Shown: positions 1 to 8,778 of the stretch, piece by piece
Layout of the letters: every line of letters starts with the position of its first letter
Numbering within the stretch: position 1 is the stretch's first letter
Assembly (NCBI RefSeq): GCF_029543085.1
Contig: NZ_CP119967.1
Location: 682,001-746,000, forward strand
DNA length: 64,000 nt
Origin: Pseudomonas sp. A34-9
GTDB lineage: Bacteria; Pseudomonadota; Gammaproteobacteria; Pseudomonadales; Pseudomonadaceae
Direction: 5' to 3'
Translations under genes and position numbers: made by a program
Notes under the pieces: generated by a model
The model's input: the letters and a program-made list of their open reading frames with translations, nothing else
Database searches by the model: none
What the model was told of the DNA's origin: nothing

Positions 1-328
1 TAAGTCGATATAAAAGTTCATAAACGCAATGGTAATAATCAACAGAATTGATTGTTCTGCCGGAAGGCTCTAGATCGCGGCTTTCCGGGCGACGGTTTTG
101 CACCGGGGTGGGTATTTCCGACTCACTCGCGCCTCGCAAAAGTGCGGGTCGCGGTAACACTGTTCGACTGTTCGGTCAGATTTCGCGCGACTTTTTGCGC
201 GGTAATCGACCTTTCGATTAAACCTGCGGCTGGTTTGCCAGTCGTAGATTTCATGAGGGCCGCTTTGGCCCGCCGTTTCAGCCGTACGCCGCAGTCTTTG
301 CGTGCGGTCGTGATCAGGAGCTTTGTGC
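1..328. other. Non-coding leader region upstream of the AsmA-like gene
   Basis: No convincing gene was seen here. The first ~50 bases are AT-rich; the rest is GC-rich with short hairpins, for example GGGCC/GGCCC around 257-271 and a CTGG/CCAG pair near 232-242. Reading frames crossing it are open only because they run on as shadows of the downstream gene. A ribosome-binding GGAG lies at 317-320, eight bases before the AsmA ATG. A small RNA cannot be excluded, but nothing specific supports one. Confidence 0.5.
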
Positions 329-2404
329 ATGACGCGCACTGGAAAAATCTTCAGCTGGACCTTCGCCATCCTCGTGCTGCTACTGGCCGTGCTGGTACTG
401 ATCATCGTGTTCTTCGACTGGAACCGGATCAAACCGCCGCTCAACGCCAAAGTCTCGGAAGAGCTGCACCGACCGTTTGCCATCAATGGCAACCTCGCAG
501 TGATCTGGCAGCGCGAGCCGGACGAGGGCGGTTGGCGGGCGTGGGTGCCTTGGCCGCACGTGGTTGCCGAGGATTTGAGCCTGGGCAACCCGGACTGGTC
601 GAAGAAACCGCAGATGGTCACGCTCAAGCGCGTTGAACTGCGTATTTCGCCGCTGGCGCTGCTGGCGCAACGCGTGGTGATTCCGCGCATCGACCTGACC
701 GAACCCAATGCCGAGTTGCAGCGTCTGGCCGATGGTCGCGCCAACTGGACCTTCAAGTTCGATCCGAAAGATCCGAATGCCGAGCCATCGAACTGGGTGG
801 TCGACATTGGCGCCATCGGTTTTGACAAGGGCCACGTCACGCTCGATGACCAGACCCTCAAGACCAACCTCGATGTCTTGATCGATCCATTGGGCAAGCC
901 AATCCCCTACAGCGACATCGTCGGTGACAAAGCGGCGAAAACTGCGCAGGACAAGGGCGGTGCGCCGCAGGATTATGCATTTGCCTTGAAGGTCAAAGGC
1001 CAATATCACGGCCAGAACCTCACCGGCCAGGGCAAGATCGGCGGGTTGCTTGCCTTGCAGGACGCGAGCAAGCCGTTTCCATTGCAGGCGCAGGCGAAGA
1101 TTGGCGACACCAGCATCGAACTGGCTGGCACGCTGACTGATCCGCTGAATCTCGGCGCCCTCGATCTGCGCCTGAAACTGGCCGGGGCCAGTCTTGGCAA
1201 TCTTTATCCACTGACCGGAGTGACTCTGCCGGACACACCGCCGTATTCCACCGACGGCCACCTGATCGCCAAGCTGCATGACGAGGCCGGGGCGAAATTC
1301 ACCTATGAGCAGTTCAACGGCAAGATCGGCAGCAGTGATATCCATGGCGACCTGACTTACGTCGCCAGCCAGCCACGGCCGAAACTCAGCGGCGCGTTGC
1401 TCTCCAATCAACTGTTGTTCGCTGACCTCGCACCGCTGATCGGTGCCGACTCCAATGACAAGCAAAAGGCGCGCGGCGGCGAAAGCAAGCAGCCGGCCGA
1501 TAAAGTGCTGCCGGTCGAAGAGTTCAAGACTGATCGCTGGCGTGCGATGGACGCCGACGTCGAGTTCACCGGCAAGCGCATCGTCCATAGCGAGAAACTG
1601 CCGTTCAACGACCTCTATACCCACCTGAAACTCAACGACGGTGAACTCAGCCTGGAACCACTGCGCTTCGGCGTCGCGGGCGGCAACCTTGATGCCCAGA
1701 TTCGCCTCAACGGCCGCACCGAACCGCTGGAAGGCCGGGCGAAACTGACGGCGCGCAGGTTCAAGCTCAAGGAGCTGTTCCCGACCTTCGAACCGATGAA
1801 GACCAGTTTCGGTGAGCTCAACGGCGACGCCGATATCACTGGGCGCGGTAACTCGGTGGCCAAGTTGCTGGGCGGCGCCAACGGCAAATTGAAGCTGTTG
1901 ATCAACGACGGCGCGATCAGCCGCGAGCTGATGGAACTGGCCGGGCTTAACGTCGGTAACTATGTAGTCGGCAAGATCTTTGGCGACAAGGAAGTGAAGA
2001 TCAACTGCGCAGCGGCGGACTTCGATATCAAAACCGGTCTGGCCACCACGCAGCTGTTTGTCTTCGATACCGAGAACGCGATCATCTATATCGACGGCAC
2101 GGCGAACATGGCCACCGAGCAACTGGATCTGACCGTCACCCCGGAATCCAAGGGCTGGCGTTTGATTTCCCTGCGTTCGCCGCTGTATGTGCGCGGCAAG
2201 TTCATCAAGCCGGATGCCGGCGTGAAGGCCGTGCCGTTGATGTTGCGCGGGGCGGGGATGGTTGCGCTGGGTGTGATCGCTGCGCCGGCGGCGGGGCTGT
2301 TGGCGCTGGTGGCGCCGAGTGGCGGTGAGCCGAATCAGTGTGCACCGTTGCTGGAACAGATGAAGGCGGGCAAGGCGCCTGTCACCGTAAAACCGACTAA
2401 ATAA
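329..2404 (+). CDS. AsmA family protein (inner-membrane anchored, envelope lipid homeostasis)
   Basis: A 691-residue protein with one N-terminal membrane anchor (about residues 9-31, very Leu/Val/Ile rich) and a long periplasmic body, the plan of AsmA/YhjG proteins. The N-terminal block and a C-terminal AsmA-like block (around residues 440-620, with GxLNGDADITGRG-type text) are typical of the family. A second hydrophobic stretch near residues 635-660 is Gly/Ala rich. AsmA-like proteins are now viewed as bridge-like lipid transfer proteins between inner and outer membranes; that is family knowledge, not shown here. I chose ATG at 329 over an in-frame TTG at 323 because GGAG sits eight bases upstream. 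The gene stands alone and is followed by REP-type palindromes. Confidence 0.85.
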   Translation: MTRTGKIFSWTFAILVLLLAVLVLIIVFFDWNRIKPPLNAKVSEELHRPFAINGNLAVIWQREPDEGGWRAWVPWPHVVAEDLSLGNPDWSKKPQMVTLKRVELRISPLALLAQRVVIPRIDLTEPNAELQRLADGRANWTFKFDPKDPNAEPSNWVVDIGAIGFDKGHVTLDDQTLKTNLDVLIDPLGKPIPYSDIVGDKAAKTAQDKGGAPQDYAFALKVKGQYHGQNLTGQGKIGGLLALQDASKPFPLQAQAKIGDTSIELAGTLTDPLNLGALDLRLKLAGASLGNLYPLTGVTLPDTPPYSTDGHLIAKLHDEAGAKFTYEQFNGKIGSSDIHGDLTYVASQPRPKLSGALLSNQLLFADLAPLIGADSNDKQKARGGESKQPADKVLPVEEFKTDRWRAMDADVEFTGKRIVHSEKLPFNDLYTHLKLNDGELSLEPLRFGVAGGNLDAQIRLNGRTEPLEGRAKLTARRFKLKELFPTFEPMKTSFGELNGDADITGRGNSVAKLLGGANGKLKLLINDGAISRELMELAGLNVGNYVVGKIFGDKEVKINCAAADFDIKTGLATTQLFVFDTENAIIYIDGTANMATEQLDLTVTPESKGWRLISLRSPLYVRGKFIKPDAGVKAVPLMLRGAGMVALGVIAAPAAGLLALVAPSGGEPNQCAPLLEQMKAGKAPVTVKPTK

Positions 2405-2412
2405 AGAGCCAG

Positions 2413-2493
2413 ATCAAAAGATCGCAGCCTGCGGCAGCGCCTACACGGGAAATGCGTTCTCATGTAGGAGCTGCCGAAGGCTGCGATCTTTCC
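2413..2493. repeat. REP pair (REPIN-type inverted repeat)
   Basis: Two inverted copies of the common Pseudomonas palindrome containing AGATCGCAGCCT...GCGGCAG and CTGCCGAAGGCTGCGATCTT, separated by about 25 bases. Related copies occur at 3262-3292, 6226-6320 and 31501-31583. Such pairs are non-autonomous elements mobilised by RAYT transposases and may act as mRNA 3'-end structures. Confidence 0.85.
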
Positions 2494-2494
2494 T

Positions 2495-2607
2495 GATCGT
2501 TCCCACGCTCTGCGTGGGAATGCCTCAACGGACGCTCTGCGTTCGGCATTAAAAAAGGCACGCGGAGCGTGCCGGGCTGCATTCCCACGCGGAGCGTGGG
2601 AACGATC
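2495..2607. repeat. Second palindrome family: paired GTTCCCACGC elements
   Basis: The outer arms are GATCGTTCCCACGC at 2495 and its inverse ending at 2607, each arm itself forming a hairpin (CCCACGC TCT GCGTGGG). Between them lies another inverted pair (GGACGCTCTGCG... / GGCACGCGGAGCGTGCC). The same unit occurs as a single perfect palindrome at 19838-19868. It sits between the convergent AsmA-like and ferritin-like genes, where it may end both transcripts. Confidence 0.8.
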
Positions 2608-2619
2608 AGTCGTCAGGGC

Positions 2620-3153
2620 TTAGAGGTCGTTCAGGATGTCCGCCATGTCATCGGCATGCTCTTCTTCCTGCGCCAGAATATCTTCGAAGATACGCCGCGT
2701 AGTCGGGTCCTTCTCGCCGATGTACTGGATGATCTCGCGGTAGCTGTCGATGGCGATCCGCTCGGCAACGAGGTCTTCGTAGACCATCTCTTTGAGGGTG
2801 TTGCCTGCTACGTATTGCGCGTGGGACATCTTCGACAGCATGTCGGGGTTGAATTCAGGCTCGCCGCCCAATTGCACGATGCGCTCGGCCAGACGGTCGG
2901 CGTGCTGGGCTTCCTGGGTGGCGTGTTCGAGAAACTCTTCGGCGGCCACATGGGCTTTGACGCCATTGGCCATGAAGTAGTGGCGCTTGTAGCGCAACAC
3001 GCAGACCAATTCAGTGGCCAGCGATTCATTGAGCAAGCGCAGCACCTCTTCACGGTCGGCGCTGTAGCCTTCGGTGACGGCGCCGTTCTCGACGTGTTGG
3101 CGCGCACGTTCGCGCAAGGTTTGAACATCTGACAGATGCAGGTCGTCGCTCAT
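2620..3153 (-). CDS. Ferritin-like / bacterioferritin-family protein
   Basis: A 177-residue ferritin-like four-helix-bundle protein. The diiron ligand pattern is visible in order: ESLATEL near residue 43, EAQHAD near residue 82 (ExxH), EDLVAER near residue 125 and EEEHAD near residue 168 (ExxH), so both E...ExxH pairs are present. These proteins oxidise and store iron and limit Fenton chemistry. It resembles the P. aeruginosa protein annotated as a probable bacterioferritin and is longer than classical Bfr because of a ~35-residue N-terminal extension. It lacks a flanking bfd gene. Whether it binds heme or behaves like Dps cannot be told by eye. Confidence 0.85.
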   Translation of the reverse strand: MSDDLHLSDVQTLRERARQHVENGAVTEGYSADREEVLRLLNESLATELVCVLRYKRHYFMANGVKAHVAAEEFLEHATQEAQHADRLAERIVQLGGEPEFNPDMLSKMSHAQYVAGNTLKEMVYEDLVAERIAIDSYREIIQYIGEKDPTTRRIFEDILAQEEEHADDMADILNDL

Positions 3154-3251
3154 TTCGATCTCCTGGAGGCTAATCCGATTGTCGCCACGTTCTGCGGACG
3201 CGGTCGCTACCTAAGCTGTGAGTCATGAGCGTTGCAAAAAGTTTTATCGGT

Positions 3252-4187
3252 TTACGCAACCCCTGCAGGAGCTGCCGAAGGCTGCGATCTTGGCGTCAGC
3301 CCGGACAAAACTGCCTCCTCGCGCAACCAGGCAAAAAACGCCCGCACTGGCGGATGGCGCTCGCGCCCCGGCACACACAACGCGCTGTAGCCTGCGCCAT
3401 CGACCTGAACGTGGCCCATGAACGGCACCAGCAAACCACTGGCAACACTCTCCGACACCAGAATATTGCTCGCCAGCACCAGCCCTTGCCCGGCGATCGC
3501 CGCTTGCAGGGCGTAGTGCTCTTCATCGTATTCGCGGATGGCCGGCTGCGGGTGTAACCAGTTTTCGCCAGCCTTCGTGCACCACGCCTCCCAGCCATGG
3601 GCGTAAAGCTTCGAGTTGTGCCAGCGCACGCTGATCAACGTCGGTGTGCGCCGCGCGGCCAGCGCCACTTGCTCGGGCGAGCCGTAAACGCCGAACGATT
3701 CATCGAACAGGCACAGGCCATACAGGTTGGGGTAATCGTCGAGGCTGTAGCGCAAAACCAGATCGACACTGGCGTCCTGGTGCAGATCGATGACGTCGCA
3801 GTGGGTGTCGAGGCGCACGTTGATGTTCGGATGCTGCGCATAAAAGCGGCCAAGGCGCGGCACCAGCCATAACGCCGCGAATGCCGCGGTGGTCGACAGC
3901 GTCAGGGTGCTGCCGCTGCGTTGCGGACGCAGGGTGTCGACGCTTTGCGCCACCTCCAGCAGGGCGCCGTGCAGGCTGCGAAACAGGCGCTCGCCGCCCT
4001 CGGTCAGGCGCACCTGGCGTGGCAGGCGTTCAAACAACGCGACACCGAGCCAGTCTTCCAGTGAACGGATCTGGTGGGAAATCGCGGTCGGCGTGACCGA
4101 CAGCTCCTCGGCGGCGGCCTTGAAACTGAGCAATCGTGAGGCCGATTCAAAGGCGCGCAGGGCGGTCAAGGGCAGCGAGGCGAACAT
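3252..4187 (-). CDS. LysR-family transcriptional regulator (GcvA-like)
   Basis: A 311-residue LysR protein. The N-terminal winged HTH is clear ([20 protein letters not shown] followed by LFERLPR), then a periplasmic-binding-type effector domain with the GcvA/AmpR-like flow ([17 protein letters not shown]). I start at ATG 4187, which has GGAG six bases upstream, rather than the ATG at 4199. It is transcribed away from the azoreductase and SMR genes across a 121-base gap, the usual position for their regulator; the effector is unknown. The last ~15 codons and the stop lie in a REP element (3262-3292), so the tail after the conserved domain is encoded by repeat DNA. Confidence 0.88.
   Translation of the reverse strand: MFASLPLTALRAFESASRLLSFKAAAEELSVTPTAISHQIRSLEDWLGVALFERLPRQVRLTEGGERLFRSLHGALLEVAQSVDTLRPQRSGSTLTLSTTAAFAALWLVPRLGRFYAQHPNINVRLDTHCDVIDLHQDASVDLVLRYSLDDYPNLYGLCLFDESFGVYGSPEQVALAARRTPTLISVRWHNSKLYAHGWEAWCTKAGENWLHPQPAIREYDEEHYALQAAIAGQGLVLASNILVSESVASGLLVPFMGHVQVDGAGYSALCVPGRERHPPVRAFFAWLREEAVLSGLTPRSQPSAAPAGVA
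3262..3292. repeat. REP element overlapping the 3' end of the LysR gene
   Basis: A single copy of the CTGCCGAAGGCTGCGATCTT palindrome, the same unit as the right arm at 2463-2493. It lies inside the reading frame of the LysR gene and supplies its C-terminal residues. Confidence 0.8.
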
Positions 4188-4308
4188 TGAGAACTCCATG
4201 GATGAAATGGATTCATCCCGACTGATTTTTGCTCATTTGAGAACAAGCAGTGACGAGCTGCAAGCTGCGAGCCACAAGCAGTTTGATTCTAGTCCGGAGG
4301 ATTTACAG

Positions 4309-4947
4309 ATGAGCAGAATTCTTGCGATTCATTCCAGCCCACGTGGCGACCGTTCCCACTCGCGGCGTCTGGCGGAAGTTTTTCTCAGTGCCTGGCAGGT
4401 GCGTCATCCGCAGGCGCAGGTGACTCGGCGTGAAGTCGGTCGAGCGCTGATTCCGGCCGTCAATGAAGCCTTTGTCGCCGCCGCGTTTTATCCACAGCCT
4501 GAAGCACGTCCATTGTTCATGCAGGCCGATCTGGCCCTGAGCGATCAACTGGTCGGCGAGTTGTTCGACCACGACCTGCTGCTGATTTCCACACCGATGT
4601 ACAACTTCAGCGTGCCCAGCGGCCTCAAGGCCTGGGTCGATCAGATCGTGCGCCTTGGCCTGACCTTTGATCACACGCTGGACAACGGCGTCGCCCAATA
4701 CACGCCGCTATTGCAGGGCAAGAAGGCGCTGATCGTGACCAGTCGCGGTGGTTTCGGCTTCGGTCCGGGTGGCGAGCTGGAAGCCTTGAACCACGCCGAT
4801 CCATGGCTGCGCACGGCGCTGGGTTTCGTCGGTATCAACGACGTCACCGTGGTCGCCGCCGAGGGTGAAGAATCCGCCGAGCGCACCTTCGCGGTGTCGC
4901 TGGCCGAGGCTGAGCAGCGTTTGCTCGACCTGGCCCGGACGTTCTAA
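4309..4947 (+). CDS. azoR: FMN-dependent NADH-azoreductase
   Basis: A 212-residue flavodoxin-fold oxidoreductase. The phosphate-binding loop of FMN is at the N-terminus (residues 5-19, [16 protein letters not shown]), with [18 protein letters not shown] near residue 95 and [12 protein letters not shown] near residue 145, the three loops that hold FMN in AzoR proteins. The family reduces azo dyes and quinones with NAD(P)H. The ATG at 4309 follows GGAGG by nine bases; the frame is open far upstream but that part is antisense to the LysR gene. A REP-like fragment (GAGCTGCAAGCTGCGAGCC) precedes it at 4254. The SMR gene starts on the base after its stop codon, so the two are co-translated. Confidence 0.88.
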   Translation: MSRILAIHSSPRGDRSHSRRLAEVFLSAWQVRHPQAQVTRREVGRALIPAVNEAFVAAAFYPQPEARPLFMQADLALSDQLVGELFDHDLLLISTPMYNFSVPSGLKAWVDQIVRLGLTFDHTLDNGVAQYTPLLQGKKALIVTSRGGFGFGPGGELEALNHADPWLRTALGFVGINDVTVVAAEGEESAERTFAVSLAEAEQRLLDLARTF

Positions 4948-5253
4948 ATGGCTTGGTTATGTTTGCTGATCGCCGCCGGGTTCGAAGTGACCTTCGCCAT
5001 GGGCATGAAGTACGCCGAAGGCTTTACCCGGCTGTGGCCATCGTTGATCACCGTGGTCGCGGCGATCGGCGGGATTTACTTTCTGACCCTGGCGATGCGC
5101 GAGCTGCCAGTGAGCATTGCGTACCCGATCTGGACGGCCATCGGCTCACTTGGCACGGTGTTCCTCGGGTTTGCGTTGCTCGGCGAGAGCCTGACGCTGG
5201 TCAAACTGCTCTCAGTGGGACTGATTGTGGCGGGGGTGGTGGGCCTGAAGTAG
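4948..5253 (+). CDS. Small multidrug resistance (SMR) transporter, Gdx/SugE-like
   Basis: A 101-residue, four-helix SMR protein. The essential membrane glutamate is in helix 1 (Glu13, in AAGFEVTFAMGMKY). Helix 3 carries SIAYPIWTAIGS and helix 4 begins after LLGESL and ends GVVGLK, closer to SugE/Gdx (guanidinium exporters) than to EmrE. SMR proteins work as antiparallel dimers exchanging protons for cations. Its ATG directly abuts the TAA of azoR, so it is in the same operon and probably shares the divergent LysR regulator. Substrate is not predictable: guanidinium or quaternary ammonium compounds are both possible. Confidence 0.85.
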   Translation: MAWLCLLIAAGFEVTFAMGMKYAEGFTRLWPSLITVVAAIGGIYFLTLAMRELPVSIAYPIWTAIGSLGTVFLGFALLGESLTLVKLLSVGLIVAGVVGLK

Positions 5254-5344
5254 GCTGGTTGTTGAGTTGTCATCATCAGGGAGGATGTTTGGCGGGCGTT
5301 TTGCACGTCTGGCATCCACTCACCGACCACAAGGATGTTTGCCC

Positions 5345-6223
5345 ATGTCGACGCGTTATCCATTGGTGCTGGTGCCGGGCATGCTCGGTTTTATCCGGCT
5401 GGTGCTCTATCCGTATTGGTACGGAATCATCAAGGCGTTGCGTCGTGGTGGTGCGACGGTGATTGCCGTGCAGGTGTCGCCGCTGCATTCCACAGAAGTG
5501 CGTGGAGAGCAGTTGCTGGCGCAGATCGATGAAATTTTGCGTGAGACCGGCGCGCAGAAGGTCAACCTGTTCGGCCACAGCCAGGGTTCGCTGACGGCAC
5601 GCTATGCGGCAGCGAAACGGCCGGATCTGGTGGCCTCGGTAACGTCGGTGGCCGGACCCAATCACGGTTCGGAGCTGGCCGACTATCTGCAGCGACACTA
5701 CCCGGCCGACAGCGCCAAGGGGCGCCTTCTTGAGGCGTTGCTGCGCTTTGTCGGGTGGCTGATGGCGTTATTGGAAACCGGCTATCACGGGCCGAAACTG
5801 CCGGTGGATATCCACGCTTCGCACCAATCGCTGACCACCGAAGGCGTGGCGCTGTTCAACCAGCGTTATCCACAGGGCTTGCCTGAAACCTGGGGCGGAC
5901 ACGGGCCGGAGGAGGTCAATGGCGTGCGCTATTACTCGTGGTCGGGGACGTTGCAGCCGGGCAAGACCGATCGTGGCGGCAATCTGTTCGACGGGACCAA
6001 TCGCAGCTGTCGCTTGTTTGCGAAAACCTTCGTGCGTGAGCCGGGGCAGTGCGACGGCATGGTCGGGCGCTACAGCTCGCATCTGGGCACGGTGATTGGC
6101 GACGACTATCCGCTGGATCACTTCGACATCGTCAATCAGTCGCTGGGCCTGGTCGGTAAGGGTGCAGATCCGGTGCGGCTGTTTGTCGAGCATGCGGCGC
6201 GGCTTGAGGCTGCGGGCCTTTAG
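5345..6223 (+). CDS. Triacylglycerol lipase, alpha/beta hydrolase (family I lipase type)
   Basis: A 292-residue lipase. It starts MSTRYPLVLVPGMLGF, which matches the first strand and oxyanion hole of Pseudomonas true lipases. The nucleophile is Ser79 in GHSQG; Asp of the triad is expected in QCDGMVG and His in LDHFDIVNQ, both aligning with P. aeruginosa LipA. No signal peptide is present and no lipase-specific foldase (lif) gene is adjacent, as in the shorter P. fragi/P. fluorescens C9-type lipases. AAGGA lies ten bases before ATG 5345. It stands alone, followed by a REP pair. Whether it is exported or acts on intracellular esters is unknown. Confidence 0.85.
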   Translation: MSTRYPLVLVPGMLGFIRLVLYPYWYGIIKALRRGGATVIAVQVSPLHSTEVRGEQLLAQIDEILRETGAQKVNLFGHSQGSLTARYAAAKRPDLVASVTSVAGPNHGSELADYLQRHYPADSAKGRLLEALLRFVGWLMALLETGYHGPKLPVDIHASHQSLTTEGVALFNQRYPQGLPETWGGHGPEEVNGVRYYSWSGTLQPGKTDRGGNLFDGTNRSCRLFAKTFVREPGQCDGMVGRYSSHLGTVIGDDYPLDHFDIVNQSLGLVGKGADPVRLFVEHAARLEAAGL

Positions 6224-6225
6224 GA

Positions 6226-6320
6226 TCAAAAGATCGCAGCCTGCGGCAGGTTCGGTGGCGGACACAAATTTTGTGAGCGCCCCAAACCCATGCAGGAGCT
6301 GCCGCAGGCTGCGATCTTTT
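6226..6320. repeat. REP pair
   Basis: Inverted copies of the AAAGATCGCAGCCTGCGGCAG palindrome at about 6229-6250 and 6290-6320 around a 40-base spacer. It lies between the convergent lipase and EamA-transporter genes, three bases from the stop codon of each. Confidence 0.85.
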
Positions 6321-6323
6321 CCA

Positions 6324-7211
6324 TCAGGCAACGCTGATCCGGCGGCCCAACACGGTGGTCCAGCGTTCGGACAGAATCACCCCGCCCAAGGTCAGCAACC
6401 CACCGACCAAGTGATACATCGCCAACTGCTCTTTCAGCACTACCGCCGCAATCAGCGCGGTAATCAACGGCAGCAAATTGAAGAACAATGTCGTCCGGCT
6501 CGGCCCCAGACGCTGCACCGCCTGCATCCACGCCAGCGGTGCGAGCATCGACGCCAACAGGCACGCATACAACACCAGCGGAATGTTCTGCAGGGTCAGC
6601 CCGGTCTTCGGCGAAGCGGCATACAGCGGAAACAACACGACAATCGCCACCAGCACCTGCAAATACAGCAACACCAGCGGCGGCAGGCGCAACTGCCATT
6701 TCTTTAACAGCGTGCTGTAGATCGCATAGGCCAAAGTCGCGATCAGCATCATCGCATCACCCATGTTCAGCCCGTGTTGCAGTAACGCACCGAGGCTGCC
6801 GGACGACACCACCACCAGCACACCGGCAAACGACAAGACTGCACCGACCAGCGCGCCGGCCGTCAGGCGCTGGCCGAGGCTGATGATCGCCATGGCCAGC
6901 GACATCAATGGCATCAGCGACAGAATGATGCCCATGTTGGTCGCGGTGGTCAGGGTCGCGGCGAAGTAGGCGAGGCTTTGATACACCGCCATGCCGAGTA
7001 CGCCGAGGATGAAGATCTTGCCCAGGTTCGGACGGATCTGCGGCCAGTGTGCGATCACCGCTTTGAGCATGAAAGGAGTGAACAGCAAACCGGCGAGCAG
7101 CCAGCGGTAGAAACCGATCTCGGCGGGGAAAATCGCCCCGACCGCCAGTTTGTTGATCACGGTATTGCCGGCCCAGATAAAAATCGCCAGCAGCGGAAAA
7201 GCGTATTGCAT
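6324..7211 (-). CDS. EamA/DMT-superfamily transporter
   Basis: A 295-residue protein with ten predicted hydrophobic helices arranged as two five-helix EamA repeats (IFIWAGNTVINKLAVG in repeat 1; the second begins near residue 150 with ATLAYAIYSTLLKKWQ). The family exports or imports small metabolites such as amino acids and derivatives. It is transcribed away from an AraC regulator over a 96-base gap, a common arrangement in which the regulator controls the exporter. The substrate is not evident. Confidence 0.85.
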   Translation of the reverse strand: MQYAFPLLAIFIWAGNTVINKLAVGAIFPAEIGFYRWLLAGLLFTPFMLKAVIAHWPQIRPNLGKIFILGVLGMAVYQSLAYFAATLTTATNMGIILSLMPLMSLAMAIISLGQRLTAGALVGAVLSFAGVLVVVSSGSLGALLQHGLNMGDAMMLIATLAYAIYSTLLKKWQLRLPPLVLLYLQVLVAIVVLFPLYAASPKTGLTLQNIPLVLYACLLASMLAPLAWMQAVQRLGPSRTTLFFNLLPLITALIAAVVLKEQLAMYHLVGGLLTLGGVILSERWTTVLGRRISVA

Positions 7212-7307
7212 GCGTTGAAACCAGTACGTTGATGAAACGCAATTATCCCTTGTCTGGATGCAGGCCTATACTTCGAACCGGACAAACTGCCTCTGAAACC
7301 GGACAGC

Positions 7308-8102
7308 ATGAACAGTAAACACATCGATCTGCTGGATTTCAGCGAACTGCCGTCGACGGTGTACTTCCGTTACGCCGATTTCAACGCCCACGAATTCGCC
7401 GCGCCGCATCGCCATCCGTGGGGCACGCTGGAGTATGCGGCCCATGGCGTGTTGCACATGGATGTCGACGGCAGCCGCTTCATGTCGCCGCCGCAATACG
7501 CGGTGTGGGTGCCGCCGCAGGTCGAGCACAGTTTCTATAGCCATCAACCGGTCAACTATCGCGCGGTGTGTCTGGACCCCAAGGTCTGTGCCGATTTGCC
7601 CCGTCGTGCCTGCACGTTGGCGATCAGCGATATTCTTAAGGCGATTCTCAAGGACTTTGCCGCCCGCGATGTGAAAATTCCCGAACTCGACGCCGATCAG
7701 CGATTGGCGCAGGTATTGGTCGATCAACTGCAACAGGCGCCGGTGCACGAATGTTATCTGCCCTATGCGAGCAGTCCGGGTTTGCTGTCGATTCTCGAAA
7801 CCTTGCAGGCGCAACCGGGTAACAATCAGCCATTGGCGCATTGGGCGCTGCAGGTGCATGTCAGCGAACGCACGCTGGCCCGGCAATTCGTCCGCGAACT
7901 GGGCATGAGTTTCGGCGAGTGGCGCCAGCGTCTGCGCTATCTCGCGGCAATCGAGGCGCTGGAGACTTCGCGCAGCGTGCAGGAAATCGCCTTCGATCTC
8001 GGTTACAGCAGCGGCTCGGCATTCATCGCCATGTTCGCGCGGCAGGCCGGGTGCACGCCGGAGCAGTATCGCCGTAGCCATCTGGAAGGCAGGAAGGTGT
8101 AA
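7308..8102 (+). CDS. AraC-family transcriptional regulator with cupin sensor domain
   Basis: A 264-residue regulator. The N-terminal half is a cupin-type ligand domain (HRHPWGTLEYAAHGVLHMD, then WVPPQVEHSF), with the paired histidines that in relatives hold a metal or ligand. The C-terminal ~100 residues are the AraC DNA-binding domain: VSERTLARQF for the first HTH and VQEIAFDLGYSSGSAFIAMF for the second, both well conserved. It is divergent from the EamA transporter, its probable target. A monocistronic unit is likely, since psiF-like sequence follows after 63 bases with its own RBS. Confidence 0.87.
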   Translation: MNSKHIDLLDFSELPSTVYFRYADFNAHEFAAPHRHPWGTLEYAAHGVLHMDVDGSRFMSPPQYAVWVPPQVEHSFYSHQPVNYRAVCLDPKVCADLPRRACTLAISDILKAILKDFAARDVKIPELDADQRLAQVLVDQLQQAPVHECYLPYASSPGLLSILETLQAQPGNNQPLAHWALQVHVSERTLARQFVRELGMSFGEWRQRLRYLAAIEALETSRSVQEIAFDLGYSSGSAFIAMFARQAGCTPEQYRRSHLEGRKV

Positions 8103-8165
8103 CAAGATTTGGCTACACTCCAGCAGAGGCCGCCCCCATCGGAGCGGCGACAAGGAGAAAACTCC

Positions 8166-8471
8166 ATGAAGATGTTGCGTGTGCCTTTGTTGATGATTGG
8201 TTTGCTCCTGTGTTCCCAGGGTTTCGCCGCCACGGCGCAACAGAACAAGATGACCACCTGCAATGCCGATGCGACCGCCAAGAGTCTGAAAGGCGATGAG
8301 CGCAAAACCTTCATGAGCACCTGCCTCAAGGCAGCGCCAGCGGCCAACGATGCCAAGGCCCTGACCCCGCAGCAGGAAAAAATGAAAACCTGCAACGCCG
8401 ACGCGAAAACCAAAGCCCTGACCGGCGATGCGCGCAAGACGTTCATGAGTGATTGCCTGAAGAAAAAATAA
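8166..8471 (+). CDS. PsiF-repeat periplasmic protein
   Basis: A 101-residue secreted protein. A signal peptide of about 22 residues (KMLRVPLLMIGLLLCSQGFAA) precedes two ~35-residue PsiF repeats, each with the pattern KMxTCNADA...LKGDERKxFMSxCLK; the paired cysteines are conserved in both. PsiF of E. coli is phosphate-starvation induced; molecular function is unknown. AAGGAG lies eight bases before ATG 8166, which also sets the start because the longer frame lacks a signal sequence. Confidence 0.88.
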   Translation: MKMLRVPLLMIGLLLCSQGFAATAQQNKMTTCNADATAKSLKGDERKTFMSTCLKAAPAANDAKALTPQQEKMKTCNADAKTKALTGDARKTFMSDCLKKK

Positions 8472-8519
8472 CGCGGGTTTGTGGGTAGACCGGGATTGAT
8501 GTGGTCGCCTCGAGGCCTG

Positions 8520-8696
8520 CCCTCACCCTAACCCTCTCCCAAAGGGAGAGGGGACTGACCGCGTTGTCTCAATACATTCTTCGACCTGAACTATCCGGTC
8601 GATTATGGATTCAATACAGCACTCTCAGGTCGCCCGATTTTCCGAACATCCCCCAATCGGTCCCCTCTCCCTCTGGGAGAGGGCTAGGGTGAGGGC
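8520..8696. repeat. Long REPIN/MITE-like element, copy 1 of 4
   Basis: An element of about 177 bases with inverted ends: CCCTCACCCTAACCCTCTCC on the left and GGGAGAGGGCTAGGGTGAGG on the right. The left arm also forms a local hairpin (CTCTCCCaaaGGGAGAG). Between arms there are ~110 bases with ACTGACCG near the left and AATCGG near the right. Other copies are at 16155-16301, 18075-18229 and 23345-23616. It fills most of the 307-base gap between the PsiF and AI-2E-family genes; nothing else was seen in that gap. Confidence 0.85.
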
Positions 8697-8778
8697 TCAA
8701 AGCACCGCATATTTCTAGTGCTCGCCCCGGATCGCTGGCAGACTGCCAATCCTTTTACGCCGTTCGTTTTGAGGCTGT

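Noticed and set aside
52..636. 194-residue plus-strand frame at the left end
   Set aside because: No ribosome-binding site or recognisable motif; more than half overlaps the AsmA-like gene in another frame.
380..2122. Long open frame on the minus strand inside the AsmA-like gene
   Set aside because: Mirror of GC-rich codon use; its translation has no recognisable domain, whereas the plus-strand protein matches AsmA.
2569..3132. 187-residue plus-strand frame opposite the ferritin-like gene
   Set aside because: Antisense of a protein with clear diiron ligands; it also begins in a repeat element.
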